This document shows, in pieces, positions 1 to 6,861 of a DNA stretch of 14,421 nt. The stretch is from Thermoproteota archaeon (lineage in GTDB: Archaea > Thermoproteota > Thermoprotei_A > Sulfolobales > Desulfurococcaceae). The notes beneath the pieces were generated by a model. It did no database searches. It saw nothing but the letters and a program-made list of their open reading frames with translations, and was not told the origin of the DNA. The translations under genes and the position numbers were made by a program. The stretch spans positions 1 to 14,421 of the forward strand of contig JAADCY010000237.1 in NCBI GenBank assembly GCA_013154205.1. Reading direction: 5' to 3'. Position 1 is the stretch's first letter, and each line of letters begins with the position of its first letter.

Positions 1-763
1 AGACCCAGTCCATCTTCTCCTGGATTAGCCTAATGGGTTTTGGCCAGTCTTTTCCGAAAACCGGCATATCGATTATGGCTAGAGCGTCCACTTCTACATG
101 ATTATCTGTAGCATTCCACGGAAAAGGTATTCTTAGGATTATGTCCTGCGTCGATGTTAGGTTTTCGCGGAGAAGACGGGCAAGTGCTTCTTCACATGTC
201 GTATCAAGTGTTAGTGTTAATACCGCGTATTCTGCGAGCTTGTGTGCCCAGGCATGTATATTGTCGATGTACGAGTATACTATGATATACTGTGTATTGT
301 TCTCCATTACTTTAAATACTGCTAGAACGACACCATGAGGCAAGCTGTAAAAGTGATAGAGTACTGTTCCACTACTGAGGGCCTGCCGGAATTTTTCCAG
401 ATACAAAGTATTATTCGGGACAACCATGTACATTGGGCCAGGTAACGTGGGGTATGGTGATAGCGATACTTTATTCCACGGATACGCATCGATGATCTCT
501 GCTCCTCTATATCTATCCTTCGAGCTAATTATTGCTTCTAATTCTTCTATGTCGCTACGAGGAGGATGACCCCATATAGGCTGCATTAATGGCTTGGCAG
601 GAGATACTGTGATCGCTGTCCTGGCCACCTTGTTACTTTTACTTGTTGTAGTGCTTGTCGCTTTTTCTATATTCTTGTTTGTCTCCACCGTATACCATAG
701 CAGTGATGATATGATAATGGCTACTACTACTATTATAGCGACTATTCTTCGTGAGAGCCTCAT
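1..763 (-). CDS. Membrane-anchored protein of unknown function, C-terminus beyond left edge
   Basis: The minus-strand frame is open from ATG at 763 to the window edge, giving about 254 codons without a stop, so the 3' end is missing. The protein begins MRLSRR, followed by a strongly hydrophobic stretch at about residues 7-23. This is a signal anchor or signal peptide, so the rest is probably outside the cell. A Ser/Thr/Lys-rich linker follows (about 30-45), then a mixed soluble domain with many Tyr, Trp and Pro. I do not recognise the family. The gene lies 16 nt downstream of the MFS transporter stop and is probably in the same operon. An in-frame ATG at 787 would add eight residues and overlap the transporter stop by 8 nt. 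I prefer 763 because it puts the basic residues directly before the membrane segment. Small plus-strand frames in this interval are shadows. Confidence 0.75.
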   Translation of the reverse strand, partial: MRLSRRIVAIIVVVAIIISSLLWYTVETNKNIEKATSTTTSKSNKVARTAITVSPAKPLMQPIWGHPPRSDIEELEAIISSKDRYRGAEIIDAYPWNKVSLSPYPTLPGPMYMVVPNNTLYLEKFRQALSSGTVLYHFYSLPHGVVLAVFKVMENNTQYIIVYSYIDNIHAWAHKLAEYAVLTLTLDTTCEEALARLLRENLTSTQDIILRIPFPWNATDNHVEVDALAIIDMPVFGKDWPKPIRLIQEKMDWV

Positions 764-779
764 CTTACAGTCCCAGCCT

Positions 780-1940
780 TTATACATATGATTTCCTGGC
801 ATATATGCTTAAGCCGAGCATTAGGCATGAGAGCACTATGAGAATTTCACTCACTATCGTTATGCTAAAGAGTGATTTGACTATGGGCGTGAATGATATT
901 GCGAGAACTATTGCTCCGCCTAGACTCGACATTGTAAGCCTTATACCCGCTGCAAGCGCCTGTAGCCTGCCCGGTAGTCTCCTGGATAACAGCATTGTGT
1001 ATCCCTGGTCTAGGAATGGGAAGGCGGGGACGAGCCATATGAGTATGGCTATCCATCCCCATGAGATGTAGAGGAGTACTATGAGGGTTGCCTCGATAAT
1101 GGCTCCTAGGAGAGCTACGTAGACTGGGCGGATCTTATCTGATAGTATTCCGACGAGAGGCCTGGCTATAGCGCCTATTATTGCCGGGAACAACGTGTAT
1201 ACCACGCCGAAGAAGCTTGAGGAACCCGCTATTTGCCTGAGCCTCAACGCGTAGCTGCCGAAGAAGAGGTTTAAGCCTGCGAAGACTAGCGAGCCAGCTA
1301 TGAAGGTGTATAGTGCGAGCCTTGCTCCCGTGAGTATGTCTCGTAGGTGTGCAGTGCCTCCGGTCACGTGTTCTGGGAATACTATGTATGGTATTATGGC
1401 TGATAAGGCATAGATAATGCCTGACAAATAGAAAGTTGCTGAGGCCCCTATGACCTGCTCGAGGACCCCTCCCAGTGGTCCCCCGACACCCCATCCTATG
1501 GTGGCCCACATCATGTAGAACCCATAGCTCCTACCACTACTCCCGGTAGCATGTAGTAAGGCCCCGGTTATTGATGGCCATGCAAGGCTCCACATAGCCA
1601 TATAGATCGATGCTAGTACTGGCAGGTAATAGATACTGGTAAGCCCCATGAGGAAGAGAGGTGCAGCCCCTATAATACTTATAAGAAGTATTCTTCTACG
1701 CCCAATCATATCGGCTAGGCCGCCGCCTAACGCGCTGAACAATAACGGGAGAGTCTCCGCGGCCACAAGCATTGTTATGAAGCCATAATTGTTGCCGAGA
1801 AGAGTCTTGACGAGATCACGTGATAGTACGAGATACATTCCATAGCTTAGATTGCTTAAGAGCATTGATAGGCTAAACCCGAGTATCCAGAGCGGCGTCT
1901 TCTCCCTGATCCTCAGTATCCATGGCGGTAGTGCTGCCAC
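780..1940 (-). CDS. Major facilitator superfamily (MFS) transporter
   Basis: A multi-pass membrane transporter of about 386 residues, typical MFS length, with roughly twelve hydrophobic segments in two halves. Between helices 2 and 3 is the MFS signature loop: GGGLADMIGRRR in the reading from 1952, residues 76-87, with the conserved Gly, Asp and Arg cluster. A weaker counterpart (GILSDKIRP) lies at the start of the second half, supporting the 6+6 layout. Substrate cannot be inferred; drug or metabolite efflux and sugar uptake are all possible. Start choice: the longest frame begins at GTG 1952, but a GGAAGGTG SD at 1950-1957 overlaps that codon. It sits 9 nt before an in-frame GTG at 1940, which I use. 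The unknown membrane-anchored gene follows after about 16 nt and may be functionally linked. Confidence 0.85.
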   Translation of the reverse strand: MAALPPWILRIREKTPLWILGFSLSMLLSNLSYGMYLVLSRDLVKTLLGNNYGFITMLVAAETLPLLFSALGGGLADMIGRRRILLISIIGAAPLFLMGLTSIYYLPVLASIYMAMWSLAWPSITGALLHATGSSGRSYGFYMMWATIGWGVGGPLGGVLEQVIGASATFYLSGIIYALSAIIPYIVFPEHVTGGTAHLRDILTGARLALYTFIAGSLVFAGLNLFFGSYALRLRQIAGSSSFFGVVYTLFPAIIGAIARPLVGILSDKIRPVYVALLGAIIEATLIVLLYISWGWIAILIWLVPAFPFLDQGYTMLLSRRLPGRLQALAAGIRLTMSSLGGAIVLAISFTPIVKSLFSITIVSEILIVLSCLMLGLSIYARKSYV

Positions 1941-2030
1941 TTCACAGCACACCTTCCGTCAACGATAACATCTATACCGGTAATCATTATTACATCGAAA
2001 TATCACATAATGTACAAACTAATTAATCTG

Positions 2031-2040
2031 CCTATAATTT
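2031..2040 (-). promoter_or_regulatory. Candidate TATA box for the MFS transporter
   Basis: Read on the minus strand this is AAATTATAGG, a plausible archaeal TATA element about 90 nt upstream of the transporter start. Transcription would begin near 2010. It lies in the 185-nt gap that also holds the T-tract terminator of the preceding gene. Pattern match by eye only, in AT-rich DNA. Confidence 0.3.
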
Positions 2041-2090
2041 GTAATTCGCCTAAACAGGAAAACCAAGATTGTGATGCAATGTTTCATGTT

Positions 2091-2100
2091 AAAAAGAAAA
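2091..2100 (-). terminator. T-tract, candidate archaeal terminator
   Basis: On the minus strand the sequence is TTTTCTTTTT, 25 nt after the stop of the zinc-ribbon gene. There is no stem-loop, which fits intrinsic termination in archaea on T-rich non-template DNA. It would separate the zinc-ribbon gene from the transporter operon. Confidence 0.45.
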
Positions 2101-2125
2101 GTGGTTAAACTGAAAATTCCGTTCT

Positions 2126-2368
2126 TCAGCTACCAAAGAGCAGATCCAGGATTTTCATAGCCTCGCGTTCTCCGCCCAGGACTTGTTTGCTGTAGAACTC
2201 TGTGTATCCACATCGAGCACATGTTACGGCTACATATTCGTAGCTTTGCCAGTTCATAAGCCTTGTGAACCCAGCGCCAGTTAATGCGTGCTCATTAATT
2301 ATTATGTCCTGGCTCCCGCACTTTGGACATTTCCATCTACCTTTAAACAACCTGTACCAGTCAGTCAA
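2126..2368 (-). CDS. Small zinc-ribbon protein (COG3478-like, predicted nucleic-acid binding)
   Basis: An 80-residue protein with one zinc ribbon: CPKC at residues 14-17 and CARCGY at 50-55, separated by a strand-rich stretch. Length, Cys spacing and the C-terminal aromatic 'YTEFYS' strand fit the small predicted nucleic-acid-binding Zn-ribbon family COG3478. The role of that family is not established. The start is TTG at 2368. An in-frame stop lies a few codons upstream and there is no ATG, so this is the longest possible start. No strong SD is visible, so a leaderless or short-leader transcript is possible. The gene is probably monocistronic: it is followed by a T-tract and preceded by 159 nt of AT-rich DNA after the XdhC stop. 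Confidence 0.75.
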   Translation of the reverse strand: MTDWYRLFKGRWKCPKCGSQDIIINEHALTGAGFTRLMNWQSYEYVAVTCARCGYTEFYSKQVLGGEREAMKILDLLFGS

Positions 2369-2527
2369 CCCGAAACACCCATTAGGTTAGGTGTTCTTCA
2401 TATCTAGTGTGGCTAGAACAATGTAAAAACCCTTCCGGAATACATGGTATGGAAGAAAATCAATACCGATTATTTATCTCGTCGAAAAATATGGTTTAGA
2501 CAGAATCTTATCGTTCCTTATCCAGCT

Positions 2528-3379
2528 TTATCTAGAAAAGATGCTTAGAGACTTGATGGGTGGTTTACAGTTCCTGGTAACTGCTATGATTTCTGCTAGT
2601 ATGCTAATAGCGATCTCTGCTGGTGTATCCGCTCCTATGTCGAGGCCTGCGGGCATGTGTAGCCTATCCTTGTACTGCTCGGGATCGATGCCTGACTCCC
2701 GGATCTTGTTGAGGGTATATTCTGCTCTACGTTTGCTGCAGAGAAGCCATATGTGTCCTGGGAAGCCCTTTCTTAACAGGTTCTCGAGAGTCTTCCTATC
2801 GGTTTCTACCTCACCGTATGCTATGACTACTATATGCCATGGCTTAACGGCATGCTTTAACACTAGTTGCTCGACGGGGCCGTGCTCTACGTGTTCTGCA
2901 TAGGGGTATCTCTCTCTATTGGCTAGCCGTGGATCGGTGTCGAGGACCACTACTCTGTATCCTAGGAGATGAGCCATGTCTGCCAATGGTTTACCAACAT
3001 TACCTGCTCCTACGAGTACTAGTTTAGGTGGAGGTTGGACTACTTTGAGCATGATCTCAACTACGCCTCCACATACCTGATTTGTAGGTATAGCGTCCCC
3101 CGGAATGTTTTCTCGGCGGAGAGCGAACTTGGCTTTCCTCGTCTTCATGTCCCGGAGGGCTTTGGCGGCTTCTTCTAGGATGAATTTCTCGACCGCGCCG
3201 CCTCCTATACTCCCTATCTTCCTACCATCAACGGTTACAGCCATTACAGCTCCTACGTCGCGGGGCCCGCTCCCCTCCTTGCTCGTTATGATCGCTAGTA
3301 CCACGGGGTTATCTCTGCGTAGCTCCTCAACTATTGCCTCGAAGACCCGTGGGTCATCCGGCAAGGTCTTCGTCCTCAT
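2528..3379 (-). CDS. XdhC/CoxI-family molybdenum-enzyme maturation factor
   Basis: 283 residues with the two-domain layout of the XdhC/CoxI family. The N-terminal XdhC_CoxI domain spans about 26-110, with the hallmark stretch ending GSIGGGAVE at about 56-64 and a conserved Cys in QVCGGVVE (C103). A C-terminal Rossmann domain has the dinucleotide-type motif GAGNVG at 124-129, then VVVLDTDPR. The tail GLDIGADTPAEIAISI at about 245-260 is also typical. Family members help sulfurate or insert the molybdenum cofactor of xanthine dehydrogenase/CO dehydrogenase-type enzymes. That role is carried over from the family, and no molybdo-hydroxylase gene is in this window. The ATG start at 3379 lies inside the 3' end of the 96-codon gene upstream (26-nt overlap), suggesting one transcript and coupled translation. 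Confidence 0.88.
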   Translation of the reverse strand: MRTKTLPDDPRVFEAIVEELRRDNPVVLAIITSKEGSGPRDVGAVMAVTVDGRKIGSIGGGAVEKFILEEAAKALRDMKTRKAKFALRRENIPGDAIPTNQVCGGVVEIMLKVVQPPPKLVLVGAGNVGKPLADMAHLLGYRVVVLDTDPRLANRERYPYAEHVEHGPVEQLVLKHAVKPWHIVVIAYGEVETDRKTLENLLRKGFPGHIWLLCSKRRAEYTLNKIRESGIDPEQYKDRLHMPAGLDIGADTPAEIAISILAEIIAVTRNCKPPIKSLSIFSR

Positions 3380-3644
3380 AGATTATTTTTACTCCTCTAC
3401 CCATTAGTAGCCTAGCTATTGTTCTAGCGTCCATACCTGTCAATGGCTTGTCAAGCTTTATTATGACGCTAAACCCTCCTTGCCCCATTACGGGTGTTCC
3501 TTCGAAATAATATTGTGGCTTCATCTTCTTAGTTAATAGGATCTTATTGACTTCTTCAAGCGCTGCACGCACATCCCAATGGGTCATGAATTCCTGGAGG
3601 ACTATTTTGTCGCGGGATATTCTTGCCAGCATAATATACACCAT
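3354..3644 (-). CDS. Small conserved-looking protein of unknown function upstream of XdhC
   Basis: A 96-residue soluble alpha/beta protein that I do not recognise. A helical half (about 13-40) precedes a possible strand pair with a Gly-rich turn (VMGQGGFSVIIKL, about 52-64), a helix, and an acidic end (YEDEDLAG). There are no Cys, no membrane segment and no catalytic signature. The 3' end overlaps the XdhC start by 26 nt, so the two genes probably share a transcript. A role linked to molybdenum-enzyme maturation is only suggested by this arrangement. Start choice is uncertain. GAGGT at 3646-3650 sits one base before ATG 3644, and codon 5 (ATG 3632) lies 13 nt from it. A TATA-like box at 3673-3682 would give a very short leader. 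Confidence 0.65.
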   Translation of the reverse strand: MVYIMLARISRDKIVLQEFMTHWDVRAALEEVNKILLTKKMKPQYYFEGTPVMGQGGFSVIIKLDKPLTGMDARTIARLLMGRGVKIIYEDEDLAG

Positions 3645-3672
3645 TACCTCAATGGTTTCTCCATGGATAACC

Positions 3673-3682
3673 CATTATATCT
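3673..3682 (-). promoter_or_regulatory. Candidate TATA box for the 96-residue protein/XdhC operon
   Basis: Minus-strand GATATAATGG lies about 30 nt upstream of ATG 3644, the distance expected for a leaderless or very short-leader archaeal transcript. Found by eye; unverified. Confidence 0.35.
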
Positions 3683-3841
3683 ATTATCTGAACACATATT
3701 CTATGTTTGAACTATGATAGTAGCGCAAATGACCAGCCGTAAACTATACGTTCCAGTCGACGTTGCTTACGAAGAATGTACAACAATATAAATATGATCT
3801 TTCGACTCTGTACAGAGTATTAATTGTAGAGAGAGGCTAAA

Positions 3842-3848
3842 TTTATAA
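3842..3848 (+). promoter_or_regulatory. TATA box (with BRE) for the gene starting at 3947
   Basis: TTTATAA preceded by purine/A-rich GGCTAAA closely matches the crenarchaeal BRE/TATA pattern. Transcription would start about 25 nt downstream, near 3870. The upstream ATG at 3851, three bases after the box, would then lie outside the mRNA, which argues for the internal start at 3947. Confidence 0.55.
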
Positions 3849-3934
3849 GAATGTTTTATTCTACCACAAATCAATATAGTAAGCGGTTACTGCTCCGCTC
3901 ATTTTGGGTGCACCTGATGATAACGAGTCTGCTT

Positions 3935-3940
3935 GCAGGT
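3935..3940 (+). promoter_or_regulatory. SD site GCAGGT deciding the start at 3947
   Basis: GCAGGT lies 6 nt before ATG 3947, the usual spacing. The two upstream in-frame ATGs (3851, 3917) have no comparable site. Confidence 0.5.
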
Positions 3941-3946
3941 AAATTC

Positions 3947-4774
3947 ATGGATATTATTAAGTGTGATAAAGAAACAATTCCTAAAATCATTAAAGAAATA
4001 ATATCAAACCATAGCCGGAGCACCAATGGTTTACGGCTAGACATCTATGGGAGTAGCGACAATATGCTCACGCTCCTAGTAGATTATCTCAACGAGTATG
4101 TCATTATAGTCAAACATGACGGGACACATCTAAGCGAGTTATCCTCAAACATGTATGAATCTCTTGCCAAGCTATTGGATGAGATAATTGATGATAGATG
4201 CTATATCGAAGTATACAGTCTAAGCCCTAACGAAATAGATCTAAATCTTAACGTGATAAATGAGAGAGCTGTTAAAGATGGAAGCATACATCCTTACTAC
4301 CAGGTTAGCCTTGAGAAAATACTTGCTATAACTACGGGAGAACAAACCAGTGGATTCGAAGAACCCGGCTCACCTGGAAAAGCCTCGAACGAGGAACATA
4401 TCTATAGTAGGCTCAAAGACATAATCGATGAAGAATACTCGAAGCTACTCGTATCACCATCAACAATAGCGAGGATCCTTGCTTTCAGCCGAGACTACGA
4501 TATCAAAGAGCTCGCTAAAGAAGAGATCAAGACTTACAAGTACTTTAACATTATCGAGGACTTCGTTAAATCTGCGAATGTATGGGCTATGCTACTTAAA
4601 TTCGATGATTACGAGGTATGGGCTGTTAAGAAAGATGATTCGATCGGTATGATAGCGAAGTATATGGGTGGAAGAACCTATACCGGCTCCGAGACTGTTA
4701 AGATTATTGAGGAGGAGCTTCACAACAACATTGATAAAATAGATAAGATCAGGGTTGTCCTATATTACAGATAA
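3947..4774 (+). CDS. Unknown protein, possibly DUF2226-like, first gene of the Roadblock cluster
   Basis: 275 residues from ATG 3947. The frame is open back to ATG 3851, but a TATA box at 3842-3848 and an SD at 3935-3940 favour the later start, and the extra 32 codons look unlike the rest. No membrane segment is visible. The N-terminal domain (about 1-105) alternates helices and strands and ends IEVYSLSPNEIDLNL (87-101). This recalls the N-terminal part of archaeal DUF2226 proteins, a resemblance from memory at low confidence. A flexible linker rich in Gly/Ser/Glu (about 130-150) leads to a charged helical region (150-210) and a compact C-terminal domain (AMLLKFDDYEVWAVKKDDS, 214-232). The gene is more AT-rich than its neighbours. 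It stands 226 nt before the Roadblock gene on the same strand. Confidence 0.7.
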   Translation: MDIIKCDKETIPKIIKEIISNHSRSTNGLRLDIYGSSDNMLTLLVDYLNEYVIIVKHDGTHLSELSSNMYESLAKLLDEIIDDRCYIEVYSLSPNEIDLNLNVINERAVKDGSIHPYYQVSLEKILAITTGEQTSGFEEPGSPGKASNEEHIYSRLKDIIDEEYSKLLVSPSTIARILAFSRDYDIKELAKEEIKTYKYFNIIEDFVKSANVWAMLLKFDDYEVWAVKKDDSIGMIAKYMGGRTYTGSETVKIIEEELHNNIDKIDKIRVVLYYR

Positions 4775-4989
4775 TCTATTTCTTGTTCACATTCACATGT
4801 TAATTACCAATAAGCAATGATAATGTTTCTTTCTTGAATATTCAATTGAGTTATAATCATTGTTTAAAGTGTTAAAGATATAATTATTGAATTGAACATT
4901 TCTAATAGAATTATACATATGATTAATTCGAATACAGAAACAATTAATAGTTAGAATCTCTAATACGTAGTAAAAATACCGGTTCAGCT

Positions 4990-4995
4990 GGTGAT
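4990..4995 (+). promoter_or_regulatory. SD site GGTGAT of the Roadblock/LC7 gene
   Basis: GGTGAT, an exact match to the archaeal anti-SD, lies 5 nt before ATG 5001. The 226-nt gap before it is AT-rich with an imperfect inverted repeat and no further recognisable element. It probably holds the promoter of this gene set. Confidence 0.6.
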
Positions 4996-5000
4996 ATTGT

Positions 5001-5363
5001 ATGTCTGGTATAACCCCGATCAAAAAAGTCCTTACAGAACTATCCAAACTACCAAAAGTTATCGGTGTATTCGTTGTAAGCAAAGAAGGATTCGTGATAG
5101 AATCAATAACTTCTAGAGAAGCCTTCGACGAAGAAGCACTTGCAGCCATGGCCACCGCAGCCCTAGGTTCTATAGAGGCGCTAGGCAGAGAGCTCGACCT
5201 AGGAAAGCCCGAAATAGCGACTCTCGAGTACTCAGGCGCAATAGTGCTGGCATATGATCTCGGGGAGAACCTTGTTATACTTGTAGCTGAGAAAGGCGCT
5301 GTGCTTGGACGTCTAAGGTACGAGCTTAAGAAGAACATACCACGTATCACCGCGGCCCTCTAA
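5001..5363 (+). CDS. Roadblock/LC7 domain protein (MglB-like)
   Basis: A 120-residue stand-alone Roadblock/LC7 domain. It follows the family layout: an N-terminal helix (IKKVLTELSKL), the strand pair VIGVFVVSKEGFVIES (19-34), a long Ala-rich helix (about 43-65), then strands IATLEYSGAIVLAYDL and NLVILVAEKGAVLG, and a C-terminal amphipathic helix. Roadblock proteins dimerise and act as regulators or scaffolds for Ras-like GTPases: MglB in bacteria, the Ragulator and dynein light-chain families in eukaryotes. Which partner it has here is unknown, because no GTPase is encoded nearby. The start at ATG 5001 is fixed by a GGTGAT SD. The next gene follows after 29 nt, so the two are almost certainly cotranscribed and possibly form a complex. 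Confidence 0.9.
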   Translation: MSGITPIKKVLTELSKLPKVIGVFVVSKEGFVIESITSREAFDEEALAAMATAALGSIEALGRELDLGKPEIATLEYSGAIVLAYDLGENLVILVAEKGAVLGRLRYELKKNIPRITAAL

Positions 5364-5392
5364 CGAAGAAGAGGGCAGCAGGTGGTAATGCA

Positions 5393-5914
5393 GTGTCTAA
5401 GGAGGGAAAATTCTCATTGACAGATAAAGTCGAGTTTCCAACCGGTACACTTAACACAATTATTGCAATGTACCAGATAGCTCTAAGTAAGGCTCTAGGC
5501 AGTGGGAGCGCCGCATTAACCCAGCTCATTCTACGCGAGGCCACAAAGCTAGCGGATGAGATGCTCGGCGAGATCAGTTTTGAGAGCGGTAGTCTTGAAG
5601 AGCTAGACAAGACTATTCCGGAGCTACTGAAGGTTCTAGGCATTAGTGATAACGTGGAGGTTGAGAAGCCTAGTAATGGTGATCAGGCGGGTAAGACCTA
5701 TGTAGTGAAAATATATGATAGTGTATTCAAGCCCGTCGCACTACTCCTAGCTAAGAAAGGGATCAAGTTCACGCTCAGCCCAGAATCATTCATAGTAGCA
5801 TATATAGTGCAGAAAGTCGTAAGAAAGACCAATCCCAAGGCGAAGGTCAGAATAGACGTCGAGCCAATGAAAAGCGCCGACGAGCCGCTAGTCATAAAGG
5901 TGACCATTAGGTAA
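5393..5914 (+). CDS. Predicted alpha/beta protein with V4R/Bet3-like layout, partner of the Roadblock protein
   Basis: 173 residues, soluble, no Cys. The order of predicted elements is: helix 1 (about 18-35), helix 2 (about 40-61), a short helix with an LGI turn (68-84), a strand pair (87-123) around KTYVVKIYDSVFKPVALLL, a helix (129-147), and two final strands (KVRIDVEPM and LVIKVTIR). That order matches Bet3/V4R proteins, where helices flank a twisted sheet and a late helix precedes the last strand. The comparison is from memory of the fold, not a search, and low sequence identity is expected. The start is GTG 5393, 6 nt after GGTGGT. An ATG at 5388 is out of frame and soon meets a stop. 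It lies 29 nt behind the Roadblock gene, suggesting one operon and possibly one complex. Function unknown. Confidence 0.75.
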   Translation: MSKEGKFSLTDKVEFPTGTLNTIIAMYQIALSKALGSGSAALTQLILREATKLADEMLGEISFESGSLEELDKTIPELLKVLGISDNVEVEKPSNGDQAGKTYVVKIYDSVFKPVALLLAKKGIKFTLSPESFIVAYIVQKVVRKTNPKAKVRIDVEPMKSADEPLVIKVTIR

Positions 5915-5996
5915 TAGATACTGACCGCTAAGCAGAAATAAGCCATCCCTTTTTATCCAAAACAACAATTAGGCTTTCCCATAAAGAAAAACATTC

Positions 5997-6002
5997 TTAT
6001 AT
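5997..6002 (+). promoter_or_regulatory. Candidate TATA box for the Roadblock-zinc-ribbon gene
   Basis: TTATAT, preceded by an A-rich stretch, is centred about 24 nt before ATG 6023. This is the classic geometry for leaderless archaeal transcripts. Read by eye. Confidence 0.35.
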
Positions 6003-6022
6003 CATGGCGAGAGGCGTCAGGA

Positions 6023-6742
6023 ATGAGTAGTCATGCTTTGCCTGATATAGATGCTCTCAATAAGTACTTGGAGAGCATCGATGGTATAAGCTACATTGTC
6101 GCTGAGGAGGGCTTCCTTGTTTATTGGAGCAATGACTTGGGAGAAGAAGATGCTGAGAAAATGATAGCGTTAGCGGTTGATTTGAAGAACGTCTTAACCA
6201 ACACAATGGGTATCGGCGGCGAAGAATTCTATTGGACTAGTATCAGCATTGCAGGCAGGAATACGGGAATTGCCTATCTCGGCGCGAGCCTCATACTGAT
6301 CGTTATCTCGGATAAGAAGGAGCTTGTATCATCGGTCCTAGACAATATAATGAGATCCGTTAGAGGCGAAAAGATCAAATGTGGATGGTGTGGAGGAGAT
6401 CTAACTCTTAAAACCATTGTTTGCCCATCATGCGGTAAGAGGCTACCAATAGGTCTCGGTACGTGTCCATTGTGTGGTGCTAGAATAACTATTGTGAAGT
6501 GCCCATTATGCGGTAAGCCCGTGTCAGTTATGGGTAGGAAGATAGTGTATAGGAGGAGAAAAGGAGACACAGCGGCTGGAATAGTGTTCTTGGCCGTAGC
6601 TATAGGGTTCGCCGTAGCAGGTATCATAAAGGCTTTGGCGGGAGAACTAGTATCGCTACCATTATTCCTAGCATCGGGAATAATAGGATGGATGAGCGCC
6701 CAAGCGTTCAGCCATAAAGTACCCGTTGAGGAGAAGCCCTAA
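6023..6742 (+). CDS. Roadblock-like domain fused to double zinc ribbon and two membrane helices
   Basis: 239 residues in three parts. Residues 8-115 align by eye with the Roadblock/LC7 protein upstream: helix LNKYLESIDG, strands SYIVAEEGFLVYWS, a long helix, strands SISIAGRNTGIAYLGASLILIVIS, then a helix. Residues 120-163 hold four CxxC pairs (C120/C123, C134/C137, C148/C151, C160/C163), enough for two zinc ribbons. Two hydrophobic segments (about 184-205 and 208-227) follow a basic stretch RKIVYRRRKG, so the N-terminal domains should face the cytoplasm. It may be a membrane anchor or sensor for the Roadblock partner, which is an inference. ATG 6023 is preceded by GAGG 8 nt upstream. A TTATAT box at 5997-6002 is also at the distance for a leaderless mRNA, so the gene may have its own promoter. 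Confidence 0.85.
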   Translation: MSSHALPDIDALNKYLESIDGISYIVAEEGFLVYWSNDLGEEDAEKMIALAVDLKNVLTNTMGIGGEEFYWTSISIAGRNTGIAYLGASLILIVISDKKELVSSVLDNIMRSVRGEKIKCGWCGGDLTLKTIVCPSCGKRLPIGLGTCPLCGARITIVKCPLCGKPVSVMGRKIVYRRRKGDTAAGIVFLAVAIGFAVAGIIKALAGELVSLPLFLASGIIGWMSAQAFSHKVPVEEKP

Positions 6743-6847
6743 AAACAATATTTCCTCAAAGTATTATCGAAAATGTATTCTCTCAGCCTATAGCCCTAAC
6801 AATATATTGTATTGATTACTAGATTATACCAGGTAGACTTTATGAAT

Positions 6848-6853
6848 GGAGGT
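6848..6853 (+). promoter_or_regulatory. SD site GGAGGT selecting a TTG start
   Basis: GGAGGT is 8 nt before TTG 6862. The tempting ATG at 6858 reads only four codons before a TAG, so the SD and the family N-terminus both select the TTG. Confidence 0.65.
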
Positions 6854-6861
6854 TTCAATGT

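Noticed and set aside
1135..1509. 124-codon minus-strand frame inside the MFS gene
   Set aside because: Overlaps the transporter in another frame and is rich in His/Arg/Thr as expected from frame-shifted reading of hydrophobic codons.
4841..4896. Imperfect inverted repeat (TTCAATT ... AATTGAA) in the gap before the Roadblock gene
   Set aside because: Symmetry breaks after seven bases per arm and the region is very AT-rich, so chance is likely; not called as a regulatory site.
4793..5350. 185-codon minus-strand open frame opposite the Roadblock gene
   Set aside because: It is antisense to a well-supported LC7 domain, its composition is Ser-rich and then AT-rich low-complexity, and it has no recognisable domain: a shadow frame.
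5388..5420. Ten-codon ATG frame overlapping the GTG start of the Bet3-like candidate
   Set aside because: Too short, and the SD spacing fits GTG 5393; probably incidental.
6799..6810. 12-bp palindrome ACAATATATTGT upstream of the DUF1028 gene
   Set aside because: Exact, but short and made almost entirely of A/T; it may simply be a TATA box. Not enough to call an operator.
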